From: Ruegeria sp. ANG-S4 | GTDB lineage: Bacteria > Pseudomonadota > Alphaproteobacteria > Rhodobacterales > Rhodobacteraceae | Assembly: GCF_000814005.1 (NCBI RefSeq) | Contig: NZ_JWLK01000001.1 | Location: 1,364,001 to 1,428,000 of the forward strand | DNA: 64,000 bases | Reading direction: 5' to 3' | Part shown: in pieces, positions 55,085 through 63,532 of the stretch | Position numbering within the stretch: the stretch's first letter is position 1 | How the letters are laid out: each line of letters begins with the position of its first letter | Program-made: the position numbers and the translations under genes | Notes under the pieces: generated by a model | What the model was told of the DNA's origin: nothing | Databases searched by the model: none | The model's input: only the letters and a program-made list of their open reading frames with translations

Positions 55085-56032
55085 CTAGGCCGCAGGTTGT
55101 GCGCTAAAGTCAAATGGCATCTCTCGTCCCCAGCCTCTTCCGGCGAAAACGTCGCCGCCCAGTTGCTCGACGATGCTGGCAAAATCGACCCGAACGATGT
55201 TCTCGGCGATTTTGGTGCCTTCGATGCGCCAGAAATCGATGTAGGGGATGCGGATTTGCTGCCCTGTGGCCTCGATACCCATAAAGTCACGTTCGAGGGT
55301 TGCGTGGCAGGCGCCGAAGCAGGCCGCCCAGTCTCCGTCCTGCATGAAGTGAGGCGTCACAAAGTCCCGATTTCCGAAGAATTCGCGGAAGGGCAAATAC
55401 CATCCGCTTTCAAACTCATCGAGACCATGCTTCAGGCCGCAGCCGTAATTCGCGTCCCACACAAAATCCTCGTGAAAGAACGCGGATACATCCACGTCGG
55501 ACCGTTGTAACGCGGCTTCCATCGCCTTTACGATTTCAAGCGGTTCGGCCGCGGCTCCGTGTCCCTGTTTTCCGCGCCACAACCGTGCGACGGGCGGATC
55601 GAGTCTGTCCCAGCCTTTGCCCTGAAAGACGTCCCAACCCAATTGAGCTGCAACGCCGGCGAGGTCGACATTGACTTTGTTATAAGCGATGCGCCCGTCC
55701 CGTATCTGCCAGAAATCCACATACGGAACACTCAGAGGCCGACCCGAGGGCGGGATTCCCATGAAATCGCCTGAATGCGTTGCGTGGCATGTTCCGACAC
55801 AGGCGACCCAATCGCCGTCTTCCAGCCATAGGGGGGTGTCGAACCTTCGGTTGCCAAAGGCGGCCCGGAAGGGGTGTTGCCAGCCTGTCTGGAACCCGCG
55901 CAGGCCAGTCTTGCGGCCGCACCCTGCGTTTCCGTCCCAGATAAAGTCTTCGTGGAACCAAGGCGACATATCGGTCTCGGAACGCCCCAGCGCCTGTTCC
56001 ATATCCTTGACCAGATCGAGCGCGGCGCCCAT
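55085..56032 (-). CDS. SnoaL/NTF2-like tandem-domain protein (subfamily C, two domains)
   Basis: This 315-residue protein consists of two very similar NTF2-like domains, about 1-145 and 165-310. Each has FHEDF-WD/N-GCG near its start, a GWQHPF- or GWYLPF-type strand, DGDW-AC, DFMGI, a YVDFW/YIDFW strand and a Q/EQLG-DVF-G-GW end. The repeated unit shows an internal duplication. It is closely related to the single-domain protein encoded just upstream. The ATG shares one base with the preceding stop; an overlapping GTG one codon earlier is possible. Confidence 0.8.
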   Translation of the reverse strand: MGAALDLVKDMEQALGRSETDMSPWFHEDFIWDGNAGCGRKTGLRGFQTGWQHPFRAAFGNRRFDTPLWLEDGDWVACVGTCHATHSGDFMGIPPSGRPLSVPYVDFWQIRDGRIAYNKVNVDLAGVAAQLGWDVFQGKGWDRLDPPVARLWRGKQGHGAAAEPLEIVKAMEAALQRSDVDVSAFFHEDFVWDANYGCGLKHGLDEFESGWYLPFREFFGNRDFVTPHFMQDGDWAACFGACHATLERDFMGIEATGQQIRIPYIDFWRIEGTKIAENIVRVDFASIVEQLGGDVFAGRGWGREMPFDFSAQPAA

Positions 56033-56520
56033 CACGAACCTCCGCCGGGTCTGGGCGGCGTTGCCTCGCCCCGGTCGTAGCTTTCCCAGCCTTTGCCCGC
56101 AAAAACATCGTGGCCAAGCTGTGATAACACATGCGGAAAGTCGACCATGACCCAGTTGTCCTGAATCTTGCCGTTCACCACTTTCCAGAAGTCCATATAA
56201 CGGATCTCAATCCGTTTTCCGGTCGGCGCGATTCCCATGAATTCGCCGGAATGCGTGGCCTCTTGGCGACCAAATGCAGCCGCCCATTCGCCCATGTACA
56301 AACGCGCTTCGTCGACGCAAACCTTGTCGGAAAATGCAGCCTGGAATGGGCGTTGCCAATTGTCCTGGAACTCCTGCAGCCCAGTCTTGGTGCCGCAGCC
56401 GGTGTTGCCGATCCATCGAAACCCCTCGGCAAAGAACTCGCCGATGTCACCGATACGATGGTCGTTCAGTCCGTCGACCATGCCCTCGATCACTGCGCGG
56501 GTGTCTTCTGTTTTGCTCAT
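56032..56520 (-). CDS. SnoaL/NTF2-like single-domain protein (subfamily C)
   Basis: This 162-residue single NTF2-like domain (FFAEGFRWIGNTGCG, GEFMGIAPTGKR, YMDFWKVVNGKIQDNW, LGHDVFAGKGW) matches each half of the neighbouring two-domain protein. The ATG at 56520 is chosen because family similarity begins there; upstream in-frame sequence back to 56670 is unlike the family. The ribosome site is weak. The 186-bp stretch to the ATPase gene shows no other gene. Confidence 0.78.
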   Translation of the reverse strand: MSKTEDTRAVIEGMVDGLNDHRIGDIGEFFAEGFRWIGNTGCGTKTGLQEFQDNWQRPFQAAFSDKVCVDEARLYMGEWAAAFGRQEATHSGEFMGIAPTGKRIEIRYMDFWKVVNGKIQDNWVMVDFPHVLSQLGHDVFAGKGWESYDRGEATPPRPGGGS

Positions 56521-56706
56521 GTCCGTGTCGCGGCTCAGCACGGCCTGTTCTGGGCGGGACCCTTTCACGCGGTATCCTCCGGAGTGTGTTGACGGGCGCT
56601 TGGCCCAAATGTTGTTTTTGCGCAGGCCTTCGGCGTTCCCCGCAGTTCGGCGATGGGTCGGCGCTTGCAAAGCAATTCCACGGTCGCGGCTTGTGCACCG
56701 GGTTCG

Positions 56707-57753
56707 TCAATCCAGACGTTGGCCGGTGTCCGCATCGAAGATGTGGCAAATATCGGGGGGAATGTTCACGGATGTGTGGTCTCCGATCTCTGCCCTGTAT
56801 TCTTTACCAGCCCGTACGGATGCGATCGTGCCGCCCATTTTGAATGTCGCGATCGTGGCGTCACCCAGCAATTCCAAAGAATACAAGGGCGCGCCGGAGG
56901 TCCCGTTCGGGTCCAGCATTGCGTCCTCGGCCCGGAACCCGAGGGTGATCTTGCCCTCATGCGTGGTCGGAAGGCCGCTGATAGAGACATTGCTGCCGGT
57001 GAACGTGCCCCCGGAAACCTCACCTTCCAGCAGGTTCATTGCGGGGCTGCCGATGAAGCTGGCCACAAACGTGTTTGCCGGTCGGTCGTAAATGTCTGTC
57101 GGGGTGCCAACCTGCTGAACCACGCCTTTGCTCATGACCACAACACGGTCGGCCAATGTCATGGCCTCGATCTGGTCGTGCGTCACATAGATGGTCGTGA
57201 CCTGCAATTCGTGGCTGAGGTTCTTGATCTGGTGACGGGTCGATACCCGCAGCTTCGCGTCGAGATTCGACAACGGCTCGTCCATCAAAAACACGTTGGG
57301 CTCGCGCACAATCGCACGGGCCAACGCGACCCGCTGCCGCTGTCCGCCCGACAATTCGGCGGGGCGTCGGTGCATGAAATCCGTCAACTCGACCATTTCC
57401 GCAGCACGTCTGACACGTTCATCATGGGTAGATGGGTCTGTTTTTCGGACCTTCAGCGGAAAGCGAATATTCTCGTAGACATCCAAATTGGGGTAGAGCG
57501 CATAACTTTGGAACACCATTGCAACGTCCCGGTCCTTGGGGTCCAGATCGTTGACGACTTTGCCGTCGATCGTGATTTCGCCTTCGGTCACGTCCTCAAG
57601 CCCCGCGATCATGCGCATGGTCGTTGTCTTGCCGCAGCCCGACGGGCCCAGCAGCACAAGGAACTCTTTGTCGGCAATCGTCAGATCGAAATTCTGAACC
57701 CCGACAAACGACCCCCAACGCTTGGAAATGTTCTTAAGCTGAATCTCGGCCAT
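56707..57753 (-). CDS. ABC transporter ATP-binding protein (MalK/UgpC-like)
   Basis: This 348-residue ATPase has Walker A GPSGCGKTT near residues 38-46, signature LSGGQRQRVA, Walker B VFLMDEPLSNLD, H-loop VTHDQ and a C-terminal TOBE domain from about residue 240. It is divergent from the binding protein and permease genes at 58039-61262 and presumably powers them. The ATG at 57753 starts the normal MAEIQLKNISKRWG N-terminus; an upstream in-frame ATG would run through the operator region. It heads the minus-strand catabolic operon. Confidence 0.92.
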   Translation of the reverse strand: MAEIQLKNISKRWGSFVGVQNFDLTIADKEFLVLLGPSGCGKTTTMRMIAGLEDVTEGEITIDGKVVNDLDPKDRDVAMVFQSYALYPNLDVYENIRFPLKVRKTDPSTHDERVRRAAEMVELTDFMHRRPAELSGGQRQRVALARAIVREPNVFLMDEPLSNLDAKLRVSTRHQIKNLSHELQVTTIYVTHDQIEAMTLADRVVVMSKGVVQQVGTPTDIYDRPANTFVASFIGSPAMNLLEGEVSGGTFTGSNVSISGLPTTHEGKITLGFRAEDAMLDPNGTSGAPLYSLELLGDATIATFKMGGTIASVRAGKEYRAEIGDHTSVNIPPDICHIFDADTGQRLD

Positions 57754-57767
57754 TTCGCTATCACTCG

Positions 57768-57783
57768 TTGCATTCGTTTTCAA
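57768..57783. promoter_or_regulatory. Candidate LacI-type operator near the ATPase start
   Basis: TTGCATTCGTTTTCAA has a central CG and TTG...CAA ends, 10 of 16 positions symmetric. It lies 15 bp upstream of the ATPase start codon. It shares the CGAATGCA core (opposite strand) with the other sites in this region. Confidence 0.4.
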
Positions 57784-57943
57784 AAATGTGCCAGCGAATG
57801 CATAATTTGGCAAGCGCAACTTTTGCGGAGTCCAAAGTTTGCACCAAATTTGAACGCAAGCACTAGCGATTAACTGTTAAAAATAAGAGAAATAGGGTGC
57901 GCAAAAGGAAATTCTTGTCACGGATCGTTTTATTGGCATAATG

Positions 57944-57959
57944 ATGAATGCGAATGCAT
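57944..57959. promoter_or_regulatory. Candidate LacI-type operator near the binding-protein promoter
   Basis: ATGAATGCGAATGCAT is symmetric at 12 of 16 positions around a central CG (ATGnATnCGnATnCAT), a standard LacI-family operator layout. It lies 79 bp before the binding-protein start. The regulator at 50911-51924 is the likely binder. Confidence 0.5.
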
Positions 57960-58038
57960 AAAATCGCAACTTCACGCGATTCGACAACACAGCGGGCGCG
58001 CAGCCCGCGAAACAGGGTCCAACCGGAGGGTTCAAATT

Positions 58039-59268
58039 ATGTCTTTCATGAAAAGTTTTGCGATCGGTACCGTCGCGACGCTAATGGCGACCGCGGCCTT
58101 TGCCGAGTGTGAGATCGCCAGCGGCAATGTGAACGTGCTGGCCAACGACTTCCCTGCGCTCAAGGCGGTCACGGCTGCAGCGGCGGAATGCACCGGCGGT
58201 GTCACGGTCTCGGCAAACCACAACAAAGACTTCCGCAACATTACCGTGCAGGCGTTGACCGCGAACCCGGCAGAATACACAGCCGTGGTGGTCGCCAACT
58301 CTTCGATCGTACCGCTGTTGAACGAGGGCCTGCTGCGTCCGCTGGACGATCTGGTTGCCAAGCACGGTCAGGGTCTCAGCAAGAACCAGCTGATCACCAT
58401 CGACGGCAAGATCATGGCAATCGCGTTCATGGCCAACGCGCAGCACCTGTTCGTTCGTCAGGACGTGCTTGATCAGATCGGAAAACCGGTGCCGGCCACT
58501 TGGGAAGAGGTTGTGGAAACCGGCAAGGCCATCAAGGACGCCGGCATCATGGATCACCCGTTCGCGTTCCTCAGCATGTCCGATTGGAACCTGGGTGAGG
58601 AATTCGTGAACATGTACCTCGGGCACGGCGGTGAGTTCTTTAAGCCTGGAACAGCAGAGCCGGCGATCAACAACGAAACGGGCGTTGCCACGCTGAATAT
58701 GATGAAAGATCTGGTGTCTCTGTCGAACCCGGACTTTCTGACTTACAATACAGCGACCGTGGTTCCGATTTGGAAATCCGGCGATCTGGCAATTGCACAG
58801 CTTTGGGGTTCGAGCGGCGGCGAGTTGCTGGCAGGTGAAGGTGCTGCGGAAGGCGTTGCAGAAAACACTGTACTGGCCAGTGCCCCGACTGTCGCTGGTG
58901 GCGACACACCGGCGTCCACCCTGTGGTGGGACGGTTTCACAATCGCCAAGAACATCTCGGATGAAGATGCCGAAGCGACGTTTATCGCGATGATGAACGG
59001 CATTTCGCCCGCAATGGTCGAGGCGAACAATGACGCTGCCGTTTGGTTGATGGATGCGTACAACCCCGGACCGGCAGCAACGGGCGTTGCTGCAACAGCG
59101 ACCGGAGGAGCCGAGCCGTATCCGATGTTGCCCTACATGGGTCTGCTGCATCAGGCGTTCTTTGAAGAGCTTCCCGATTTCCTGCAGGGAAATGAAAGCG
59201 CCGAGCAGACGCTTGCAGATATCGAGGCTGCCTATATCGCCGCGGCGAAAGAGGCCGGATACCTCTGA
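58039..59268 (+). CDS. ABC transporter substrate-binding protein (family 1)
   Basis: This 409-residue periplasmic binding protein has a signal peptide ending near residue 22 (AAFA/EC). It has the family 1 (MalE/UgpB-like) layout: GKIMAIAFMANAQHLFVRQDVLDQ, WEEVVETGKAIKDAG, and WKSGDLAIAQLWGSSG. Several small/Asn-rich segments are compatible with a polar ligand. It heads the plus-strand operon and is followed by a perfect hairpin and two permeases. Confidence 0.88.
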   Translation: MSFMKSFAIGTVATLMATAAFAECEIASGNVNVLANDFPALKAVTAAAAECTGGVTVSANHNKDFRNITVQALTANPAEYTAVVVANSSIVPLLNEGLLRPLDDLVAKHGQGLSKNQLITIDGKIMAIAFMANAQHLFVRQDVLDQIGKPVPATWEEVVETGKAIKDAGIMDHPFAFLSMSDWNLGEEFVNMYLGHGGEFFKPGTAEPAINNETGVATLNMMKDLVSLSNPDFLTYNTATVVPIWKSGDLAIAQLWGSSGGELLAGEGAAEGVAENTVLASAPTVAGGDTPASTLWWDGFTIAKNISDEDAEATFIAMMNGISPAMVEANNDAAVWLMDAYNPGPAATGVAATATGGAEPYPMLPYMGLLHQAFFEELPDFLQGNESAEQTLADIEAAYIAAAKEAGYL

Positions 59269-59275
59269 TCCTGAT

Positions 59276-59303
59276 GGTCCGGGGCCACGAACGGCCCCGG
59301 ACC
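59276..59303 (+). terminator. Intercistronic hairpin after binding-protein gene
   Basis: Arms GGTCCGGGGCC and GGCCCCGGACC form a perfect 11-bp stem with a 6-nt loop, 7 bp after the binding-protein stop and before the first permease. No U-tract follows. Confidence 0.62.
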
Positions 59304-59343
59304 CATTTGATGTTAGCCGAATTGCTGGATTGGGTGCCTTGCC

Positions 59344-60375
59344 ATGAAACATCGCACGTTCTTTTGGTTTATCCTGCCGTCTTTGGCCGCAATGATCTTG
59401 TTCATTGCACTTCCCACTGTTTCGGTGGCGATCCAGTCCCTGTTTGTCGAACACGAACAGGTCATGGTCGAGGTCGAAAACTGCGGTCCTTTCAAATGCG
59501 AAACGGTGCTGCAGGTCGATAACGAAGCAACCGCGGCGCTTCAGGAAGACGCACCGCTTGGTCGTTTCAACGGTCTGGGAACCTATACAAACCGGAAGCA
59601 CCTCGCCTTTGAACAGGTCGGCGTCGCGTGGAATGAAACTGAATCATTGGGCGCGTTCCTGTCAGAGTTGCTGAACCTGCCATTCTACAAGGCACTCATC
59701 TTTACGCTCACGTTTACGTTTGTCGTCACACCTTTTGTGATCGTGCTTGGGCTGGGCGTTGCACTTGCGGTCAATACCGTACCGCGTCTTTTCAAGGGTC
59801 CGACGATTTTCGTTTCCCTTTTGCCAATGATCGTGACGCCGCTGGTCGGGGCACTGATCATTTTCTGGATGGTCGATGCCGATGGTGTGATTGGCGCGAC
59901 GCTTCAGAGAATCTTCAATAACCCGAACCTGTCGCTCAAGGCCTCGATGCCGCTGACATGGATCATGTTGATCGTGTACGGAATCTGGAGTTCCACGCCG
60001 TTCAGCTTCATCGTGTTCTATGCCGGCCTGCAGACCGTCCCGAAAGAAACGTTGGAAGCTGCGAAAATTGACGGTGCGTCTCGGTGGCAGGCCATTCGAT
60101 ATGTCGTCGTGCCCTACATGATGCCGTTGGTCGTGTTCATCACTCTGATGCAGCTTATGGACAACTTCCGGGTGCTCGAACCAATTGTGGCGTTCCAGGC
60201 ATCTGCAAAGGCCACGTCGCTTTCATGGATAATTTACAATGACTTGCGCGGTGGCGATATCCCGCAATTCGGATCGGCTGGGGCCACGTCCATTCTGACC
60301 ATCATCGGTGTGGCGATCCTGTTGACCCCTGTGCTGATCCGCACTTGGCGCGACTTTAACCGCAAGAGGGCCTGA
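59344..60375 (+). CDS. ABC transporter permease (MalF-like)
   Basis: This 343-residue inner-membrane permease has an N-terminal helix near residues 7-28, a periplasmic insertion of about 75 residues with two cysteines (ENCGPFKC) that could form a disulfide, and then five or so helices. The EAA loop LEAAKIDGASRWQAIRYVVVPYM lies near residues 235-260. It is co-transcribed with the binding protein and the second permease 2 bp downstream. Confidence 0.9.
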   Translation: MKHRTFFWFILPSLAAMILFIALPTVSVAIQSLFVEHEQVMVEVENCGPFKCETVLQVDNEATAALQEDAPLGRFNGLGTYTNRKHLAFEQVGVAWNETESLGAFLSELLNLPFYKALIFTLTFTFVVTPFVIVLGLGVALAVNTVPRLFKGPTIFVSLLPMIVTPLVGALIIFWMVDADGVIGATLQRIFNNPNLSLKASMPLTWIMLIVYGIWSSTPFSFIVFYAGLQTVPKETLEAAKIDGASRWQAIRYVVVPYMMPLVVFITLMQLMDNFRVLEPIVAFQASAKATSLSWIIYNDLRGGDIPQFGSAGATSILTIIGVAILLTPVLIRTWRDFNRKRA

Positions 60376-60377
60376 TC

Positions 60378-61262
60378 ATGTCAACATCCGTCGCAGACAG
60401 AAAATCCAAGGGCCTTATTTGGTTTACCACAAGTTTTGTTGTCTTGTGGGTTTTTATCGCCGCGGGGCCGTTCCTTTGGACGGTTTGGGGATCATTCAAG
60501 GTGCAGCCCGACTTCTTCTCAAAGTCGGATTGGACGAACGCAATATACGGAGTGATGACCAAGGCAGAAACCGGAAGCGCCTTTACCGGCGCCGGTTACT
60601 ATGGCGCGTGGGTCGAACAAGAATTCTGGCGCAACTCGATCAATACCGCGATCGTGGTGTTCTTTACGGTTCTGATTTCTTTGACCCTTGGAACGTTGGG
60701 CGGATACGCTTTGGCGCGCTCTGGCTACCGTTACGCATTCTGGTTACTGATGATTGCGCTGGTATTCCGGGCCATGCCGCATGCCACATTGGTGTCGGGT
60801 TATCTGTTGCCGTTCTTTGAGTGGAATATTTGGGGCCGGTTGTCGACAACGATCATCGTTCTCGTTGCAATCAACCAGCCGTTTACGCTTTGGATGCTGC
60901 ACTCTTTCTTTCTGAACATACCCAAGGATATGGACGAGAGCGCGATGGTTGACGGCTGTACGCGGTTCCAGGCCTTTCGGTACGTTATTATTCCGGTAAT
61001 GTGGCCCGGCGTCATCACCACAGGTCTGTTCAGTTTCTTGCTGGCTTACAATGACTTTACGATTGGTGCGGTGTTGCTGAACTCGGAAAACCAGACCATG
61101 GTGCCAAAGATCGCGAGTTTCCTTGGCACGGTTCGCGAAACAGGCGACGTGATGTTCGCTGTCGCCGCAGCCGTAAGCGCACTGGTTCCGCTATTCTTCC
61201 TGATCTTGTTCTTCCAGCGCCAGATCGTCAGCGGACTGACTGCGGGTGCGGTAAAGGGATAA
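60378..61262 (+). CDS. ABC transporter permease (MalG-like)
   Basis: This 294-residue permease has helices beginning near residue 13. It carries the EAA loop DESAMVDGCTRFQAFRYVIIPVMWPG and a C-terminus QIVSGLTAGAVKG of the MalG class. It pairs with the preceding permease. A strong AAGGAGG site after its stop serves the next SnoaL-like gene, which is thus in the same operon. Confidence 0.9.
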   Translation: MSTSVADRKSKGLIWFTTSFVVLWVFIAAGPFLWTVWGSFKVQPDFFSKSDWTNAIYGVMTKAETGSAFTGAGYYGAWVEQEFWRNSINTAIVVFFTVLISLTLGTLGGYALARSGYRYAFWLLMIALVFRAMPHATLVSGYLLPFFEWNIWGRLSTTIIVLVAINQPFTLWMLHSFFLNIPKDMDESAMVDGCTRFQAFRYVIIPVMWPGVITTGLFSFLLAYNDFTIGAVLLNSENQTMVPKIASFLGTVRETGDVMFAVAAAVSALVPLFFLILFFQRQIVSGLTAGAVKG

Positions 61263-61305
61263 ATCCAACGCATTTCCGACCACATTGCGCTGACAAGGAG
61301 GGAAA

Positions 61306-62442
61306 ATGTCACGGAACTATGGGGCTGCGCAGCCGTTGGTCCGCCGGAACATGCCGACGGGCTATGACATATCGCTGCGCGACTACACCAAGAACCGAAC
61401 AGTGCGAATTCCGCAGGAATTCGGCCCCAAACAAAGCCTTCGCGGGTTTGAAAAAAACTATAACAATATCGTCGATTACATCGTTCGCATTACCCACCGC
61501 ATCTGGGAAACCGATGCGCGCGACGTCGACTACATCGGTGCCTGTTATGCGCCAAGTTCGCTCATATACGACGACTACGGTCTGCAGACCGGAAGCAAGA
61601 AAATCATTGCCGACACGCATCATACCACGGGTGCATTCCCGGACATCGTTCTGGATGCCGAAGAAGTCATCTGGGCGGGGGATGACGAGGTCGGATTTCA
61701 TACCTCGCATCTGACACGGATCATCGGAACAAATACCGGGCCAAGCCGTTACGGTCCCGCGACTGGTAAAAAGATCGGTGTGTTGGTCATTGCCAACTGC
61801 GTCGCGTTGGAAAATGATATTTTCCAGGAACATGTGCTCTACAACACTTCGGCGATGCTTCAGCAGCTTGGCATCGATCTTTGGGAGGAAGCAGACCGAT
61901 TGGCGGCTGATCCGCCGCCCGGTTGGCCCCGCAGCCAGCAAACTTGGGATGACCTGCGCCGCTCGGCATCGCCTGCGCAGCCTTTGTCCTTGACCGATCC
62001 CGTAGACGGGTTCGACCCCGACGCATTCGCGCGCCGTCTGCACGACAACATCTGGAACGGCGACATGACCCTTATCGATTCTGAGTACGTCGCCGAATTG
62101 CCTTTCGAAGGCACGACCGAGCGCAAGTTCAATGGCATCGTTGCGTATAAAGACTATGTTAGCAGCCTACGCGCGGCGTTTCCCGACTTGTCGCTGCACG
62201 TTGACGAGATCTATTGGATGGGCAATGACGCGGACGGTTGGTTGATCTCGACGCGATGGAGCGCTGAGGGAACGCACAACCGCGACACAGAAATCTACCG
62301 CACGGCGACCGGAGCCGCCTGTCAGATCTGGGGGATTACGCAATGGCGTGTCGTGCAGGGCCGCGTGCAGCAGGAATGGCAATTGTTCAATGAATTGGAT
62401 CTGATGATGCAGATCGCGAAGGCACGCCAGAACGCGGTCTGA
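61306..62442 (+). CDS. SnoaL/NTF2-like tandem-domain protein (subfamily A, copy 2)
   Basis: This 378-residue protein has two NTF2-like domains, about 45-200 and 230-370, after a basic N-terminal extension. It is paralogous to the protein at 49943-50914: CYAPSSLIYDDYG matches YAPEIPVRTPMG, FPDIVLDAEEVIWA matches FPDRQLYGEDVIWS, and LQQLGIDL matches VRQLGLEP. AAGGAGGGAAA lies before the ATG. Its place after the transporter permeases ties it to the imported substrate. Confidence 0.8.
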   Translation: MSRNYGAAQPLVRRNMPTGYDISLRDYTKNRTVRIPQEFGPKQSLRGFEKNYNNIVDYIVRITHRIWETDARDVDYIGACYAPSSLIYDDYGLQTGSKKIIADTHHTTGAFPDIVLDAEEVIWAGDDEVGFHTSHLTRIIGTNTGPSRYGPATGKKIGVLVIANCVALENDIFQEHVLYNTSAMLQQLGIDLWEEADRLAADPPPGWPRSQQTWDDLRRSASPAQPLSLTDPVDGFDPDAFARRLHDNIWNGDMTLIDSEYVAELPFEGTTERKFNGIVAYKDYVSSLRAAFPDLSLHVDEIYWMGNDADGWLISTRWSAEGTHNRDTEIYRTATGAACQIWGITQWRVVQGRVQQEWQLFNELDLMMQIAKARQNAV

Positions 62443-62499
62443 GTCAAAAAACACGTCGGGCACGACCGACGGCACACTAAACTTGCGAAAGAAAAAGAA

Positions 62500-63492
62500 A
62501 TGTCAGAACTGCAATCCGCAAAAACTCTGGTGCGGAACTACTATGACGCGCTGGATGCAGATCCGGTAACGGCTGCCAAGGCCTACTTCGCACCAGATGC
62601 CATCTGGCGCGGGTACCACCCATTTCACGAAATCCATGATCCGGTCGAGGTGGCCGAGCGATTCTGGGTTCCGCTGCAATCCAGCCTGCGGCGGATGCAA
62701 CGCCGGTTGGATATCTTCCTGGCCGGTGAAAACCATCTTGAGTCCGAAGGTGTCTGGGTGGCTTCAATGGGGCACCTGATGGGCCTCTTTGACGCGCCGT
62801 GGTTGGATATCCCGCACACGAACAAGATCGCCATGCTGCGGTATTCCGAATTTCACCGCGTCGAAGGCGACCGGATCACCGACACGGCCATGTTCTTCGA
62901 TATTCCGCACCTGATGGCACAAGCCGGGCTGAACTTGTTCCCTTCGCAAACCGGTGCGCAGCTGATCCAGCCCGGACCAATGACCCATACAGGCGTTATG
63001 TTCGATCCGCAGGACCCCGAAGAAGGTCGCAAGACCCTTGCCGCGATTGAATTCATGGTGAACGACATTCGAGACTGGAAAGGGCGCGAGGAGCAGGGGC
63101 TTGAGGAAGAATTGCCGCGCAGCTGGAACGACGACATGATCTGGTGGGGACCGACAGGTATCGGATCGACCTACACGATCGAGCGCTACATCAAGCAGCA
63201 TTCGGGCCCGTTCCGGGATGGTCTGGCCGACAGGCACTTCAATGGGCATATCGCGCGGATTGCCGAAGGTGAATTCGGGGGATTTTTTGGCTGGCCAAAC
63301 CTGACACTCAGACCATCAGGCGGCTTCATGGGAATGCCCGCGACCGACAAGCTGAGCGACATGCGCGTCATCGACATGTACCGGCGGTCCGGCGACAAGC
63401 TGACCGAGAACTGGATCTTTATCGACCTGTTGCACTTCTGGAACCAGCAGGGGGTCGATCTGTTGGCGCGTATACCCTACATGCGCGGATAG
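62500..63492 (+). CDS. SnoaL/NTF2-like tandem-domain protein (subfamily B, copy 2)
   Basis: This 330-residue protein has two NTF2-like domains, about 1-150 and 180-325. It is paralogous to the protein at 52688-53740: IWRGYHPFHEI, WWGPTGIGS, GFFGWPNLT and LTENWIFIDLLHFWNQQGVDL have direct counterparts there. It is the last gene of the plus-strand operon, 57 bp after the other SnoaL-like gene. Confidence 0.8.
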   Translation: MSELQSAKTLVRNYYDALDADPVTAAKAYFAPDAIWRGYHPFHEIHDPVEVAERFWVPLQSSLRRMQRRLDIFLAGENHLESEGVWVASMGHLMGLFDAPWLDIPHTNKIAMLRYSEFHRVEGDRITDTAMFFDIPHLMAQAGLNLFPSQTGAQLIQPGPMTHTGVMFDPQDPEEGRKTLAAIEFMVNDIRDWKGREEQGLEEELPRSWNDDMIWWGPTGIGSTYTIERYIKQHSGPFRDGLADRHFNGHIARIAEGEFGGFFGWPNLTLRPSGGFMGMPATDKLSDMRVIDMYRRSGDKLTENWIFIDLLHFWNQQGVDLLARIPYMRG

Positions 63493-63532
63493 TCAGGCGA
63501 CTGGCCCCGCGCTTGCATTGGGCAAAACCGGC

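Larger units (their letters stand above)
57754..58038. promoter_or_regulatory. Divergent promoter/operator region of the SnoaL catabolic locus
   Basis: This 285-bp region separates two divergent operons. The octamer CGAATGCA occurs three times, at 57795-57802 and 57951-57958 on the plus strand and at 57769-57776 on the minus strand. Two copies extend to the same 12-mer GCGAATGCATAA at 57794-57805 and 57950-57961. The best palindromes are listed separately. GGAGGG lies before the ATG at 58039. Confidence 0.6.

Noticed and set aside
58081..59601. Long open frame (506 codons) on the minus strand
   Set aside because: It is antisense to the binding protein and first permease, which have clear families and signal peptide; the translation is Arg/His/Gly rich with no motif.
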